A DNA stretch of 64,000 bases from Odontesthes bonariensis (taxonomy: Eukaryota; Chordata; Actinopteri; Atheriniformes; Atherinopsidae): positions 27,879,163-27,943,162 of the forward strand of contig NC_134510.1 in assembly GCF_027942865.1 (NCBI RefSeq). The letters run 5' to 3'. The notes beneath the pieces are model-generated. The model saw only the letters and a program-made list of their open reading frames with translations, did not search any database and was not told the DNA's origin. The translations under genes and the position numbers were made by a program. This document shows, one piece after another, positions 41,391-52,481 of this stretch. The number at the start of each line of letters is the position of its first letter. Position 1 is the first letter of the stretch.

Positions 41391-44069
41391 ATTACAACTC
41401 TGCATCTCTTGTTTTGTATGCATCACCATGAGTCATCCTGTTCAGGGATGGTACCATATCTTGTTCTTTGACCCTAAACTCAACATTTTACATATAGTGT
41501 TAATAATGTAAGAGGATACAAAGCTTAAAACGTGCAGAAATTAAACAGTGGTATGCTAATTAAATGTCATGTCAAGAGAACGAATGCATAAGTTCTTACG
41601 AGTGCTAGGATTTAAAAAATGATTTTCCTGTTGTTAAGATGCAACATCAATGTAGAACTTTAAATAAATCAAGAAGCTATCAGGAAGAGACATATATATA
41701 TATTTATTTTATTTAATCTGTTTATTAGGACATTATCAGTAAACCCAAAATCAGTGTCACAGGAGAAGGAATTACTATATCCATTTCTTTTACATACATT
41801 CTAGAAGTAGAATATTAAATAGGCTATTTAGGAAAAATCCCGAATTCTGTAGCTCCCTCTAAAGCCTGTAATCGTGCTTGCAAAAATCGAGCGCTCCCGG
41901 CTGTTTTTAACCAATCACTTTAGGTTTATTATTATTGATCAAAATTGAAAAAAAAAAAAAAAAAAAAATAGATCTATTATCTGAACAGAACAGTCACCAA
42001 CCATGCTGAGCGTGAGTCTGCCCCAGCTTGTGTGCGTGCACACTGGTGTGAACTCAGTGCACAACCTCGTCCACAGAGGGGGAGGGACCTGAAAGTTGTA
42101 TCAGTTCCAATTTTCCAACTTTAGACTCAGAATTTTGAAAACCTGCCGACGGCAGCTTCAAATACGTAGCTGTCTTAAATAAACCAAGGTGGGGAAATGG
42201 GGTTAAAGAACCTGTTTAGCGCCTTCAGCTTAAGTTGATTTAACATTTACAAATCATTAGCTCATAAGTTCAAGAAAGTTGTTCATGTTCAAAATCTTTT
42301 ACGAATCAAGCTTAAGAATAATATTAGCAGTGGTTTTAAGGTTACATTCATGTAAAATCTAAGAGCATAAAAGAGTTTGGTGGGCACAAAATTTACAATT
42401 TATAAGGTCTGTATGCAGACCTAAAGCATCGAGTTTTAATTTCAGCTTAATCAAATCTTTCGTGGCACTTAAACTGTCAGAAAAATAACACAAAACGGAG
42501 CTGAGGCAGTAACCAATATGTCTTAAACAGTTCAAGAAAGATGAGACTTTGATCATTTTTATTATATTTAATCCTGAGTCTCCAGGAGATCAGTACATTT
42601 TCTTTGCATACTCACTTGTTCGTGTGTTTACTCATCAAATCGAACAATTGTTCGTGTTTGAATCTTACCACAAAGCCATCTCAGTTGAGGTTATTGTGTT
42701 TTGATTTCAAATGAAGGATGGATTGAGCAAAGTCTGAAGTATTTAAGGCTAAATGAAGACAGGCCTTGTTTGCTGGTTAACAGCTTAACTACAATCAGAC
42801 ATTAAGTCAGATTCAGGTCCAATATATTTTGGAATGTTGCAATATTAACATTATTTTATCAGGAATATATGTGAACTGGTTTATTGAAGTTTTTAAGAGC
42901 AGACTCTAATGTTATCCTCTTTCACCTTTGACTTATCGCACTAAACATGTTTTATACAGTGGGGCATTATGCTTGTAAAAAACAGCAAAAAACAAACAAA
43001 CAAAAAAAACTTTACAGTGGCTTCAGTGTGATTCACCAGAAAGTTGGCTTATTTTCTACAGTTCCTGGTTGTACAGTTGCACGCCTGAAAGGTTTTGTGG
43101 AAAGATAACTCTTGACTACATTTCTGTGTGTGCGCGCTGGAGTCTTTTGCTGCCATGAAAATTTAGTTCATATTTGAGTTAACAGCTCGCCAGTAACAGC
43201 AAATGCAGGATATGACTTGTACATCTAACTATCTGTTACACGTATCTAATATAACTGTTTAACTGGACATTCACGAGATCTCAGAATAAAAGATGGAATC
43301 AGACATTGGTAGTTCTCAGGGTGACCGCAGAGAACCTGACCCTGCTGGAAAAGGGACTTACCACTAGCTCCAAATCAATTTTTTCTAAGCCTGTAGTTGC
43401 CAAATCACTTGGCTGTACCCTGTTCTCATGAGAACATACTTAGTGCCTCTGTGACTAAACTGTTCATTCATACAGGTGATGGTGATCATTTTCCCACTGT
43501 GGAAAATCAAATTCTGAAGTTTATTAATTGTTGACTTTAATTTAATCACAAGGGAACATCTATCTCTTTACACTTCTGATCAGTTCTGATCACTTCGCAG
43601 GTAACTTGGTGCTCAGGTGCTTTAGGAACATGTTGCACTCTGTTTGAAAACTTTATTTTGACTGTAGTTTATTTATTTGCATGTTGTTAGGAGGTTTTTA
43701 CATACTTTTTTTTAATTTTCAAATTTTTTATTACATTTTTCAAAACTTAAATAACTCTTAATATCAACTCTAAACACCCCTAGGAGATCAACTTCTGGGT
43801 TGTTGTACAACAGTCATAGTCACTCAGGAAAATTCCTGCCATTGCTGTTGCAGCACAGGGGATGAATAAGGTTTTTTTGTTTGTTTGTTTGTTTGTTTTT
43901 TCATTTTTAAAACTTTTATTCACTCCGAGCTAGTTAATAGGTGTGCTGATTCCTATTTAGAAGTAGCCTGCTTGAAGTAGGCTGACAAATCTGTCTGGTT
44001 TAGTATTTGCTCCTGGATGAATTTTCCCTGAGATTTAACACTTAGAAAACTGTCAGCACTCCTGAAAAC
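41391..44069. other. Interior of the long-TIR element, left part
   Basis: AT-rich, with a poly(A) tract near 41950 and a GTTT repeat near 43875. I find no ORF with family resemblance on either strand and no RNA gene. Confidence 0.5.
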
Positions 44070-44655
44070 TTTTTACTGCCCTTGCGCTTTCTTCTTGCGT
44101 TTATGTAAATGGCTCGAGACGTTTATACTTCATTTAGCTTTGCCGGCGCTTGCGTGTGCTGTGTGGCGATTCACCGCCAGGACAGTAGGTGGAGTAGCGG
44201 GTTTTTTCAATGACAAGCCTACTACGATGAAAGGAAATTCACCGCCAGGACCTCTTCAAGTGGAGTCATGCTTCTTCTTCTTGTAAATAGCCGGTATTTT
44301 GTCAGATTTTCAACACCTTGGCGGTCTAAACGACTACTTTCTTGCCTGAAAATGTTTCAAATGTTGCTAAAGTTATATATTTACAGAGTTTATAGCTCAA
44401 GGGAAATCAGCTTTTCAGGCCGGCTGATTTCGACTCTGGCAGGAGTGAAGTGCACTGTGTGTAAACGCTCTGCATACTGTCAGATCGATGAGTATGCCGT
44501 TTTCAAGTAGTAGGCTTGCGTCTTTTCTTGCGTAAAGTTTAGAAAAATGAGGTGACACACGCAAGCTCGCAATGGGGGGCTTGCAACCGCGCAAGGGCTT
44601 GCGTTTCTCCTTGCGTCTTGCTTTGCGTCTTGCGTTACCGACTATAAACCAGGCT
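44070..44655 (+). mobile_element. MITE copy A of a three-copy cluster
   Basis: Ends in GACTATAAACCAGGCT; the first about 22 bp seen in copy B are missing. It is rich in CTTGCG motifs. The short ORFs inside are by-products of the repeat. Confidence 0.7.
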
Positions 44656-44657
44656 TT

Positions 44658-45260
44658 AGGCTGAGTTATACTTCTTTTTACTGCCCTTGCGCTTTCTTCT
44701 TGCGTTTATGTAAATGGCTCGAGACGTTTATACTTCATTTAGCTTTGCCGGCGCTTGCGTGTGCTGCGTGGCGATTCACTGCCAGGAGAGTAGGTGGAGT
44801 AGCGGGTTTTTTCAATGACAAGCCTACTACGATGAAAGCAAATTCACCGCCAGGACCTCTTCAAGTGGATTCATGCTTCTTCTTCTTGTAAATAGCCGGT
44901 ATTTTGTCAGATTTTCAACACCTTGGCGGTCTAAACGACTACTTTCTTGCCTGAAAATGTTTCAAATGTTGCTAAAGTTATATATTTACACAGTTTATAG
45001 CTTAAGGGAAATCAGCTTTTCAGGCCGGCTGATTTCTGCTCGGGCAGGAGTGAAGTGCACTGTGTGTAAACGCTCTGCATACTGTCAGATCGATGAGTAT
45101 GCCGTTTTCAAGTAGTAGGCTTGCGTCTTTTCTTGCGTAAAGTTTAGAAAAATGAGGTGACACACGCAAGCTCGCAATGGGGGGCTTGCAACCGCGCAAG
45201 GGCTTGCGTTTCTCCTTGCGTCTTGCTTTGCGTCTTGCGTTACCGACTATAAACCAGGCT
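44658..45260 (+). mobile_element. MITE copy B
   Basis: Complete copy opening AGGCTGAGTTATACTTC and closing GACTATAAACCAGGCT, which are imperfect inverted repeats. It directly follows copy A. Confidence 0.75.
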
Positions 45261-45624
45261 GTTTATAGTCGGTAACGCAAGCTATAAACTGTGTAAATAT
45301 ATAACTTTAGCAACATTTGAAACATTTTCAGGCAAGAAAGTAGTCGTTTAGACCGCCAAGGTGTTGAAAATCTGACAAAATACCGGCTATTTACAAGAAG
45401 AAGAAGCATGAATCCACTTGAAGAGGTCCTGGCGGTGAATTTGCTTTCATCGTAGTAGGCTTGTCATTGAAAAAACCCGCTACTCCACCTACTCTCCTGG
45501 CAGTGAATCGCCACGCAGCACACGCAAGCGCCGGCAAAGCTAAATGAAGTATAAACGTCTCGAGCCATTTACATAAACGCAAGAAGAAAGCGCAAGGGCA
45601 GTAAAAAGAAGTATAACTCAGCCT
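45261..45624 (-). mobile_element. MITE copy C, inverted and internally deleted
   Basis: Reverse complement of copy B joined end to end with it, lacking about 230 bp from the middle of B. The retained part appears identical to B, including the same 63-codon frame, and differs from A. B and C together form a long hairpin. Confidence 0.75.
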
Positions 45625-45642
45625 TTAGTTGTTTGTCTTTCG

Positions 45643-45645
<3 letters not shown>

Positions 45646-45690
<45 letters not shown>

Positions 45691-45691
45691 T
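45646..45691. repeat. (GT)n microsatellite
   Basis: About 20 GT repeats following the MITE cluster. Confidence 0.9.
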
Positions 45692-46511
45692 TACCTTCAT
45701 TAATAAGAAATTGCAATGAATACAGCAGATCATATTGAATATAGCTAATTAGATGTTTAGTAAGTTATAAGGATGAGTAACATGGTTCGTGAAAATGTTC
45801 TTTACACTGCTCAACTGAAGTTAAATAAATCTTTAAGCAGCAAAGTAACATAATGTATGAGGAGTAACACAAGTTATTCTTGTCCGGTGGAGATGCAGAT
45901 ATACTGTTGGTGTGAGATTATATTAACAGCTCCTTGTGCATATGAACCTGTTTCAAGGGTTTTCTCGAATAATCTTTTTTAACATTTTACATAATTACTT
46001 AAATATCTGTAAGAAACAGGGTGAAATTATCACATTGTTCTGTCAGAGAAGTGAGTTTTTTGTTTTTTCATCATGTTTCTTATCTCATATGAACTAATAT
46101 CTCATAATTAGCTGGATGTTAAAAAAAGAAAGAAAAAGAAGAGTAGGCGCACTCTCTGTGTCTTATTCAACTGAATGTTTGCATGTGACCTTTCCCACTT
46201 GTGGCTGTCTTGTCTCTTAGACCATGGGATGAGACTTTCGTAACAAGGCTGCTGGACCTGTGCATGCAACCAACAGTCATGTACAAACTGCTCTGGGATG
46301 TGGAAGCTGATAAACACATACGATGAAGAGATAAGACGGCTGAAGTGTAAAGGAAACATGCTTTAGGAAGTAATTTTTTTTCAACTGATTGATTGTTTCT
46401 TTCTCTCCAGCCTTACTCCCATCCCTCCTAAAATTAGATACAGACCATTCATGCTTGGTGCTCATGAAGTAAAACAATGGAGCATTCTCTTGACTTGAAA
46501 CATTGTTCACA
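45692..46511. other. Interior of the long-TIR element, right part
   Basis: No gene recognised. A short block near 46200-46340 is less AT-rich but has no coherent exon reading on either strand. Confidence 0.45.
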
Positions 46512-47059
46512 GCCTAACTATATGAATTGACCCCAAACTCGGAAGAGGTTTCCCCAGACTTTTTACCAGATCAGTAACACTGCGTCACATTACTGGTAGA
46601 AAATCTCTGAAGTTGGCAAATGTTGGCAAATTATACCCTAAACAAACCTTTTTCTATTCTGAAATGAACCATTCATTCATTTATACACTCAGCATTTAGT
46701 TATTTCCCCCAACACCAGTAGCTGCAGCCCCCTCCTAATATACTAACTTGATTAGTTAGTTGATTAGAGGAGAGTGGTGCATAACCCATCGGATATCCTT
46801 ATTACCCTCGGGTCATTTTTTTTCTTTCTATTCTGAAAATAACAAACTTTTAAGGGGGTGACGATCAGCGATGTTACCAATCACCTATTGTTCTTAAACC
46901 CATCCACCCTTCTATCATCTCAAAGTCACGGGTTATACATGACCTAATTACTTTATTATATTATATGAGAGTCTGCAAAGCTGCCAAACAGCTATTTTTT
47001 CGTAACTCATAGTCCCGACTCATAGGATACTTAAAATGTTGTCAGCTTTGCTCCTAAAA

Positions 47060-49408
47060 TCTAATCTGTGTCTAAAACCTAGAAATAACTCTGACGTTAT
47101 GTCACAATTTAATATTGTTAATTTAAAAATCCTAGAGGAAACAGTTCGGCAGCTGAAATCAACAACTTGTTCTCTGGACATAATACCATCCGACTTTTTA
47201 AAAACTGTTTTTACCTCAGTAGAAAGTGATCTCCTACGAATAGTTAAAGGTAGGGTAGGAGATCCTGGATTTTGAGTCCAGTGAAGCTGCATTTTGAAAA
47301 TACACAGGTCAAAAGTCCCAACCCTTTTCTTCACTTTCCCCCCGAAGGCACGCCTCTAGAGTACATGAACGCGCACGAGCACGAAGGTGCACGAGCGCTG
47401 TTCTGACAGCAAGCATCGATCGTTGCCGTATTTAGTATTTAGTATTTAGTTTATGCTAACTATACGTTTAATAATGCTAGGTGCTAGCCAAGCTGGCTCT
47501 AGTTTAGCTTCCTGCCAAGCTTCGTTCACGGAGCAGGGTACGCGCACAGGGGGAGGGGGAGGGGGAGGGAGGAGCAGATTGCAGTTTGATAGACGGCATC
47601 AGAATCCAATCATTGTGAACGGTCCGTTCACAATGATTGGATACTGTTTTTCCTAGATTGTACGTTCTAGAGGCCACTAAAACTTTTCATATTTGTGTCA
47701 AAACTTTTAATTAATTGGTTGCAATGGGGGTGTGAAGAGTATTTCAAGCAATATGTAAAAAAATGTTCCAGAAAAAGATCCCCTACCCCGCCTTTAACAG
47801 CTCACTGGCATCAGGCATTTTTCCCAAGTCACTGAAGACAGCTGCCATTAAGCCACTCCTAAAGAAGAGAACTCTAGATGCCTCTATGATGAACAACTAC
47901 AGACCTGTCTCTAACCTCTCTTTTATATCCAAGATTATTGAGAAAGTTGTATTTAACCAGCTCAACGGCTTTCTGAATGAAAGTGGAAGTCTTGATAAGT
48001 TTCAATGAGGCTTCAGACGTCATCACAGCACTGAAACAGCTCTGGTCAAAGTGTTAAACGACATTAGGTTGAATACTGATTCTGGTAATGTTTCAGTCCT
48101 GGTTCTGTTGGACCTCAGCGCTGCGTTTGATACTGTAGATCACAGAATCCTGTTGCACAGGCTGGAAAACTGGGTTGGACTTTCTGGAGCGGTCCTTAAC
48201 TGGTTCAGGTCCTACTTAGAAGGCCGTTATTTTGTTACATTTGGCAGCTGTGAATCTGAGCGGGTGGCCATGACTTGTGGAGTCCCCCAGGGGTCAATTC
48301 TTGGACCTCTTCTGTTTAACTTGTATATGCTCCCTTTGGGTCAGATATTGCAGAATTTTAACATCAATTATCACAGTTATGCAGACGATACACAACTTTA
48401 TGTGTTTCTGTCACCGGACGACTGCAGCCCAGCAGACGTACTGTGTCAGTGTCTGGAGGAAGTAAACACCTGGATGAGAGAGAATTTTCTGCAATTAAAT
48501 GAAGACAAAACTGAGATCATTCTGTTTGGTAGCAAAGAGAAGAGGGTCAGCGTTGGTAAATATCTTGAGACTCGGGACCTTACAATCACTGACCAAGTTC
48601 GTAACCTCGGAGTGTTGATAGACTCAGATCTGACTTTCAGCAGCCACATCAAAGCTGTCACCAAGGCAGCTTTTTACCACCTCAGAAACATCAACAGAAT
48701 TAAAGGTTTCCTCTCCCAAAAAGACCAGGAGAAACTCATCCATGCATTCATCTCCAGTAGACTCGATTACTGTAATGCTCTTTTAACTGGACTTCCCAAA
48801 AAGAGCATTAAACATCTGCAGCTCATCCAGAACGCTGCTGCTAGAGTTTTAACCCGGACTAAGAGATCTGAACACATCACACCAGTTTTAAAATCTTTAC
48901 ACTGGCTTCCAGTCAGTCACAGAATAGATTTTAAAAGCCTCCTAATGGTTTACAAATCCCAGAATGGTTTAGGCCCAAAATACATCTGTGATATGTTCAG
49001 AGAATATAAACCTAGCAGAGCTCTTAGATCCAAGGACTCAGGTCAGCTGGTCCAGTCCAGAGTCCAAACTAAACATGGAGAAGCAGCATTTAGCTGTTAT
49101 GCTGCAAATAAGTGGAACAAACTGCCAGTGGAGATTAAACTTTCACCAAATGTAGACATTTTTAAATCCAGGTTAAAGACGTTTCTTTTCTCATGTGTCT
49201 ATGCATGAAATATCTTTTAACTTATCTAGACTGTTGCCTGATTTTAAATTCATTTAAATGATTCTATTTGTTTCTCTTTATATTATTTCATGTATTTTTA
49301 ATGCTTCTTGCACTCCCTGCTGCAATGCTTTTATTTTATGTAAAGCACTTTGAACTGTTTGTACGTGAAATGTGCTATACAAATAAATTTGATTTGATTT
49401 GATTTGAT
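47060..49408 (+). mobile_element. L2-type LINE copy 2, 5'-truncated, with a Kolobok-type MITE inside
   Basis: The first piece reads FLKTVFTSVESDLLRIV. After the MITE the RT resumes: IFPKSLKTAAIKPLLKKRTL, NYRPVSNLSFISKIIEKVVF. A 385-codon open frame at 48051-49208 then holds [36 protein letters not shown], the SYADDTQLY catalytic box, LHWLPVSHRIDFKSLLMVYK and KWNKLPVEIKLSP. A TGA separates FQ from GFRRHHSTETA. The tail has CAAATAAATTTGATTTGATT. Insertion lies within AAAAAT of the TIR, whose left counterpart is uninterrupted. Confidence 0.9.
47248..47793. mobile_element. Kolobok-type TTAA MITE inside L2 copy 2
   Basis: A 546-bp insertion between TTAA copies (47244-47247 and 47794-47797). Ends are AGGTAGGGTAGGAGATC on the left and complement AGGCGGGGTAGGGGATC on the right. 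L2 copy 1 reads straight through this site. It contains a perfect 19-bp-arm palindrome at about 47605-47643. No coding capacity. Confidence 0.85.
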
Positions 49409-49577
49409 TAAAAATGAAACATTCCCTATTCTGTAATTAAACAATCTTTCATTTATACACTCAATAAATATTTAGACATAACTCCACCCCTAACACCACT
49501 CTCCTCTAAACTCCTCCCCATAACTCCCCCCCCCCCCCACATGATCAGGGGTCACTAGAGTTCACCTGTCACATCCA

Positions 49578-50173
49578 TCCATCCATCCATCCATTATCTA
49601 TACCGCTGAATCCGTCGATCGGGTCGCGGGGGGGCTGGAGCCTATCCCAGCAGTCAATGGGCGAGAGGCGGGGTACACCCTGGACAGGCCGCCAGTCCAT
49701 CGCAGAGCCACATAGAGACATACGAGACAAACAACCATGCACGCTCACACTCACTCCTAAGGACAATTTAGAGATGCCAATCAACCTAACATGCATGATT
49801 TTTTTGGACAGTGGGAGGAAGCCGGAGTACCCGGAGAGAACCCACGCATACACGGGGAGAACATACGGGCAGCCATGGCCTAGTGGTTAGGGAGGTGGAC
49901 TTAAGATCAGAGGGTTGCAAGTTCAAGTCCCGCCATTACCTCTCCCTACACCTCTATTCATGGCTGAAGTGCCCTTGAGCAAGGCACCTAACCCCACATT
50001 GCTCCAGGGCCTGTAACCAATACCCTGTATCTAAATAGATGTAAGTCGCTTTGGATAAAAAGCGTCAGCTAAGTGTAATGTAATCTAATCTAAACAGAAC
50101 ATGCAAACTCCACACAGAAAGGCCCCAGCTGGGTGTTGAACCTGGAACCTTCTTGCTGTGAGGCAACAGTGCT
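49578..50173 (-). mobile_element. tRNA-headed SINE (same family as 16.4 and 26.4 kb) in the TIR
   Basis: Oriented minus: the ATCC-repeat tail is at its left end and the head at its right. It is flanked by a 13-bp duplication CCTGTCACATCCA (49565-49577 and 50174-50186) and interrupted by another SINE. Confidence 0.8.
49865..50095 (+). mobile_element. Second tRNA-derived SINE nested in the first
   Basis: The head shows TGGCCTAGTGGTTAGG and GGTTGCAAGTTCAAGTCCC (pol III A and B boxes). The tail is AAGTCGCTTTGGATAAAA followed by a TAATG/TAATC run. It is flanked by AGAACAT on both sides (49858-49864 and 50096-50102). Confidence 0.85.
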
Positions 50174-50228
50174 CCTGTCACATCCAATTAAGTTTGACGA
50201 AAGGGTGTTACTTTAAGTGTGTCAGAGT

Positions 50229-52450
50229 ATTTGGGTAATGTTTAATTGATATTCTTATAATAAAGACAGGGACAAAAACATATTACCTGTAAAGACACAA
50301 TACATAAAGTCAGTGTGCTAATAATTGCAGACGAAACTGTCACTGATTAAACTCATGTAAGACTTTTCTGAATGCTTCATTCAAAATCAAACTTTTACTC
50401 AAACAAATATAAACCACAGTCACACAATCACATTTCACCTGGGGGAGAGCAGATAAATTCTTTGTAAATGCATATGCTTAAAGAATAGTTAGAAGGGACT
50501 TTAGATTTTGTGATAGAGACACTAATTTGTTTGTGATGCTATAGTGACAATCATGACATTTCACTTGCAGTAATGTTAGCCTGAATGGTGATTGATTTCA
50601 GAATATGACACTGTCAGATCATCAACTATTTCTAGACTTAGCTAGCGCTTCATGAATTCCTTTTTGTTCTCTGTAAGGTTTGGGACTCAGAGAGCTATCA
50701 GAATTATTAGGGTTTGCGTTCTCCCATTCTTCAGAACACTTTAAAATGAATTCCCAGTTTTTAGAAATGTGCATTTTAGACATGTTTGGAAAAAAGAGAA
50801 AGGGCGTGGGAAATAGAAGATATTTTAGAAAAGCACTGGGATATATTAATGGAAGTGGTGTGTCTGTCATCTTCAGCCTGAGCTATGAAACTGCTGTCAC
50901 AGTTCAAGGAAGACGTTGCTCTGTACTGTAAACCTTTTGCTCTTTTCTTGAATTTCTGCCACCAGACTTCTGACCGAGTCTTCTGTACTAAAAGTAACTC
51001 ATTGGATGTATTTCAGGCCTTTGTTGTGTGGTGACATTGATAAATGGAGTGCTTCAACATATTTCTTTCCAGGTGTTTTGCTCTAAACGGGCCTATTTTT
51101 TTTCGCTCCAGTAAAAAGAAAAAGAAAAAAAAGAAGTCAATTGCTAACAAAACCATATTATGTTACACTGTACGCAAAATGGAAATATTGGACTTCCATT
51201 GCAGATTAAAGATTGTGTTAGTTTGTTTATATTACTTTATTAAATTGTGTGATGGAGTGGCTGTGTGATGGGAAAAAAGCAGGAAAAAAAACAAAGTAGT
51301 GTTACAAGAGACTGACTGCCAGAACCAGGCGAGGACCATTACTCTCCTAGAGTGGCACCTAAACTGAAGCCTTATTATTGTTTTTCCTGTGTACCTAAAG
51401 GATATTCAGTTCATTTTTTTTTGTCATTCTTATTTACATATGCGGGCATATTAAGAAGTGCATTATGTTTATGCAGGTCTCATTTAATCAAATGAAATCA
51501 GGAGCAGTTTTAAAGCTTTCTGAATTTCTGAAAGCTTTAAAAGTCCTGAGAATTTTACCATTAAGATACAAACAATAACTATAGATTTACTTTACTCAGC
51601 TCAGTTTTAGTTATATGTTTATCTATTTACCCATGAATTTGAATTTTTTTACTTCTTGGTATATAAGTGCATTTTTATTTTGTGCATGTACTTTTTGTCT
51701 GTTTGAGGTGCTGGAGCCGATCCCAGCAGGCAGGGCACACCCTAAACAGGTCACCATTCCTGTTATGTACCCTGCAGATTCAATATATTTTTCATTCTGT
51801 TTATTCAGTTTCTCCTTATCTTTGTGTATGACCTGATAGTACCTTTTTAAGATTTCAAAATGTGACAATTTTGCAACTCTTTCAGATTCCCCCAGTGATT
51901 TGTGAGTTCCAAATTTAATAGTGTTTCCTCAGTTCTTCAGTTTCTCGGCAAGGAGGTGGGATGAAGCTAGGGTTTTTAATGCACTTCTATTCTACTTTCG
52001 AATATTTAAAAATAATCTTTTTTTCTTTTTTAGTTTTGCTCTGTTAAGAATATGTGCTACATTAAATTTGTCTGAGAAGTGCTTTACAAATAAAGTCTTG
52101 ATGAGTAGGAGTTTCTAGATGCAACTCCAGTTCATGAGTTGTCCTCATAAGGACTTCACAATTGGTTGTATGGATGGGTTAGCTTGTAAGTGACCAGTAG
52201 GTGGTGGCCATGGGCACCCCTTTGCTCTCCCCCTGGTGATTCAGATTGTGTGCCTGTGGTTCATATTTGTTAGAGTAAAAATTTCACTTATTTTAAATTA
52301 AGCATTCAGAAAAGTCTTTTATTGGCTTACCGGTCCAAATCAGTGATAGTATTGTCCATGTCTTCCACTGTTTCTCCTTGTGGCTCTGCCCTCTTGCTGA
52401 TTTTCATTCTGGCACTACCCACAACGACTTGCTGCAGGGAATTAGAGAAC
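50229..52450. other. Spacer right of the long-TIR element
   Basis: No gene recognised. A fragment near 51705-51760 (GGAGCCGATCCCAGCAGGCA) resembles the 3' part of the tRNA-headed SINE family. The remainder is unremarkable AT-rich DNA. Confidence 0.4.
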
Positions 52451-52481
52451 AGACTTAGGTGTAAACACCTGGGTAGTTAGG

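Larger units (their letters stand above)
40605..50222. mobile_element. 9.6-kb element with about 786-bp terminal inverted repeats, unclassified
   Basis: Bounded by CAGAGT on both sides (40599-40604 and 50223-50228). The ends are inverted: left ACACACTTAAAGTAACACCC, right the complement of the same. Left arm 40605-41390; right arm 46512-50222, enlarged by an L2 LINE and a SINE. Over about 340 aligned bases of the inner arms I count about 7 differences. The 5.1-kb interior (41391-46511) has no recognisable protein gene; its only named content is a MITE cluster and simple repeats. A 6-bp duplication with long inverted repeats is unusual for the common fish superfamilies. Polinton-like fossils share that pattern, but no Polinton gene is visible, so I leave it unclassified. 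Confidence 0.7.
46512..50222 (-). repeat. Right terminal inverted repeat of the 9.6-kb element, with nested insertions
   Basis: Consists of 46512-47059, 49409-49577 and 50174-50222 as TIR sequence. The L2 LINE (47060-49408) and the nested SINEs (49578-50173) fill the gaps. Removing them restores an arm matching the left one. Confidence 0.8.

Noticed and set aside
44095-45582. Repeated 63- and 80-codon ORFs in the MITE cluster
   Set aside because: They are identical because the MITE is repeated. There is no start context, splice signal or protein-family resemblance.
49865-49935. tRNA gene
   Set aside because: The A/B-box-like head belongs to a SINE with a LINE-type tail and its own target duplication; it does not fold as a complete tRNA. 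The same applies to the heads at 16441, 26437 and 53490.
40605-50222. Interpretation of the long-TIR element as a Polinton
   Set aside because: Duplication size and TIR length fit, but none of the genes expected of such an element is visible, so I left it unclassified and treat it as a fossil.
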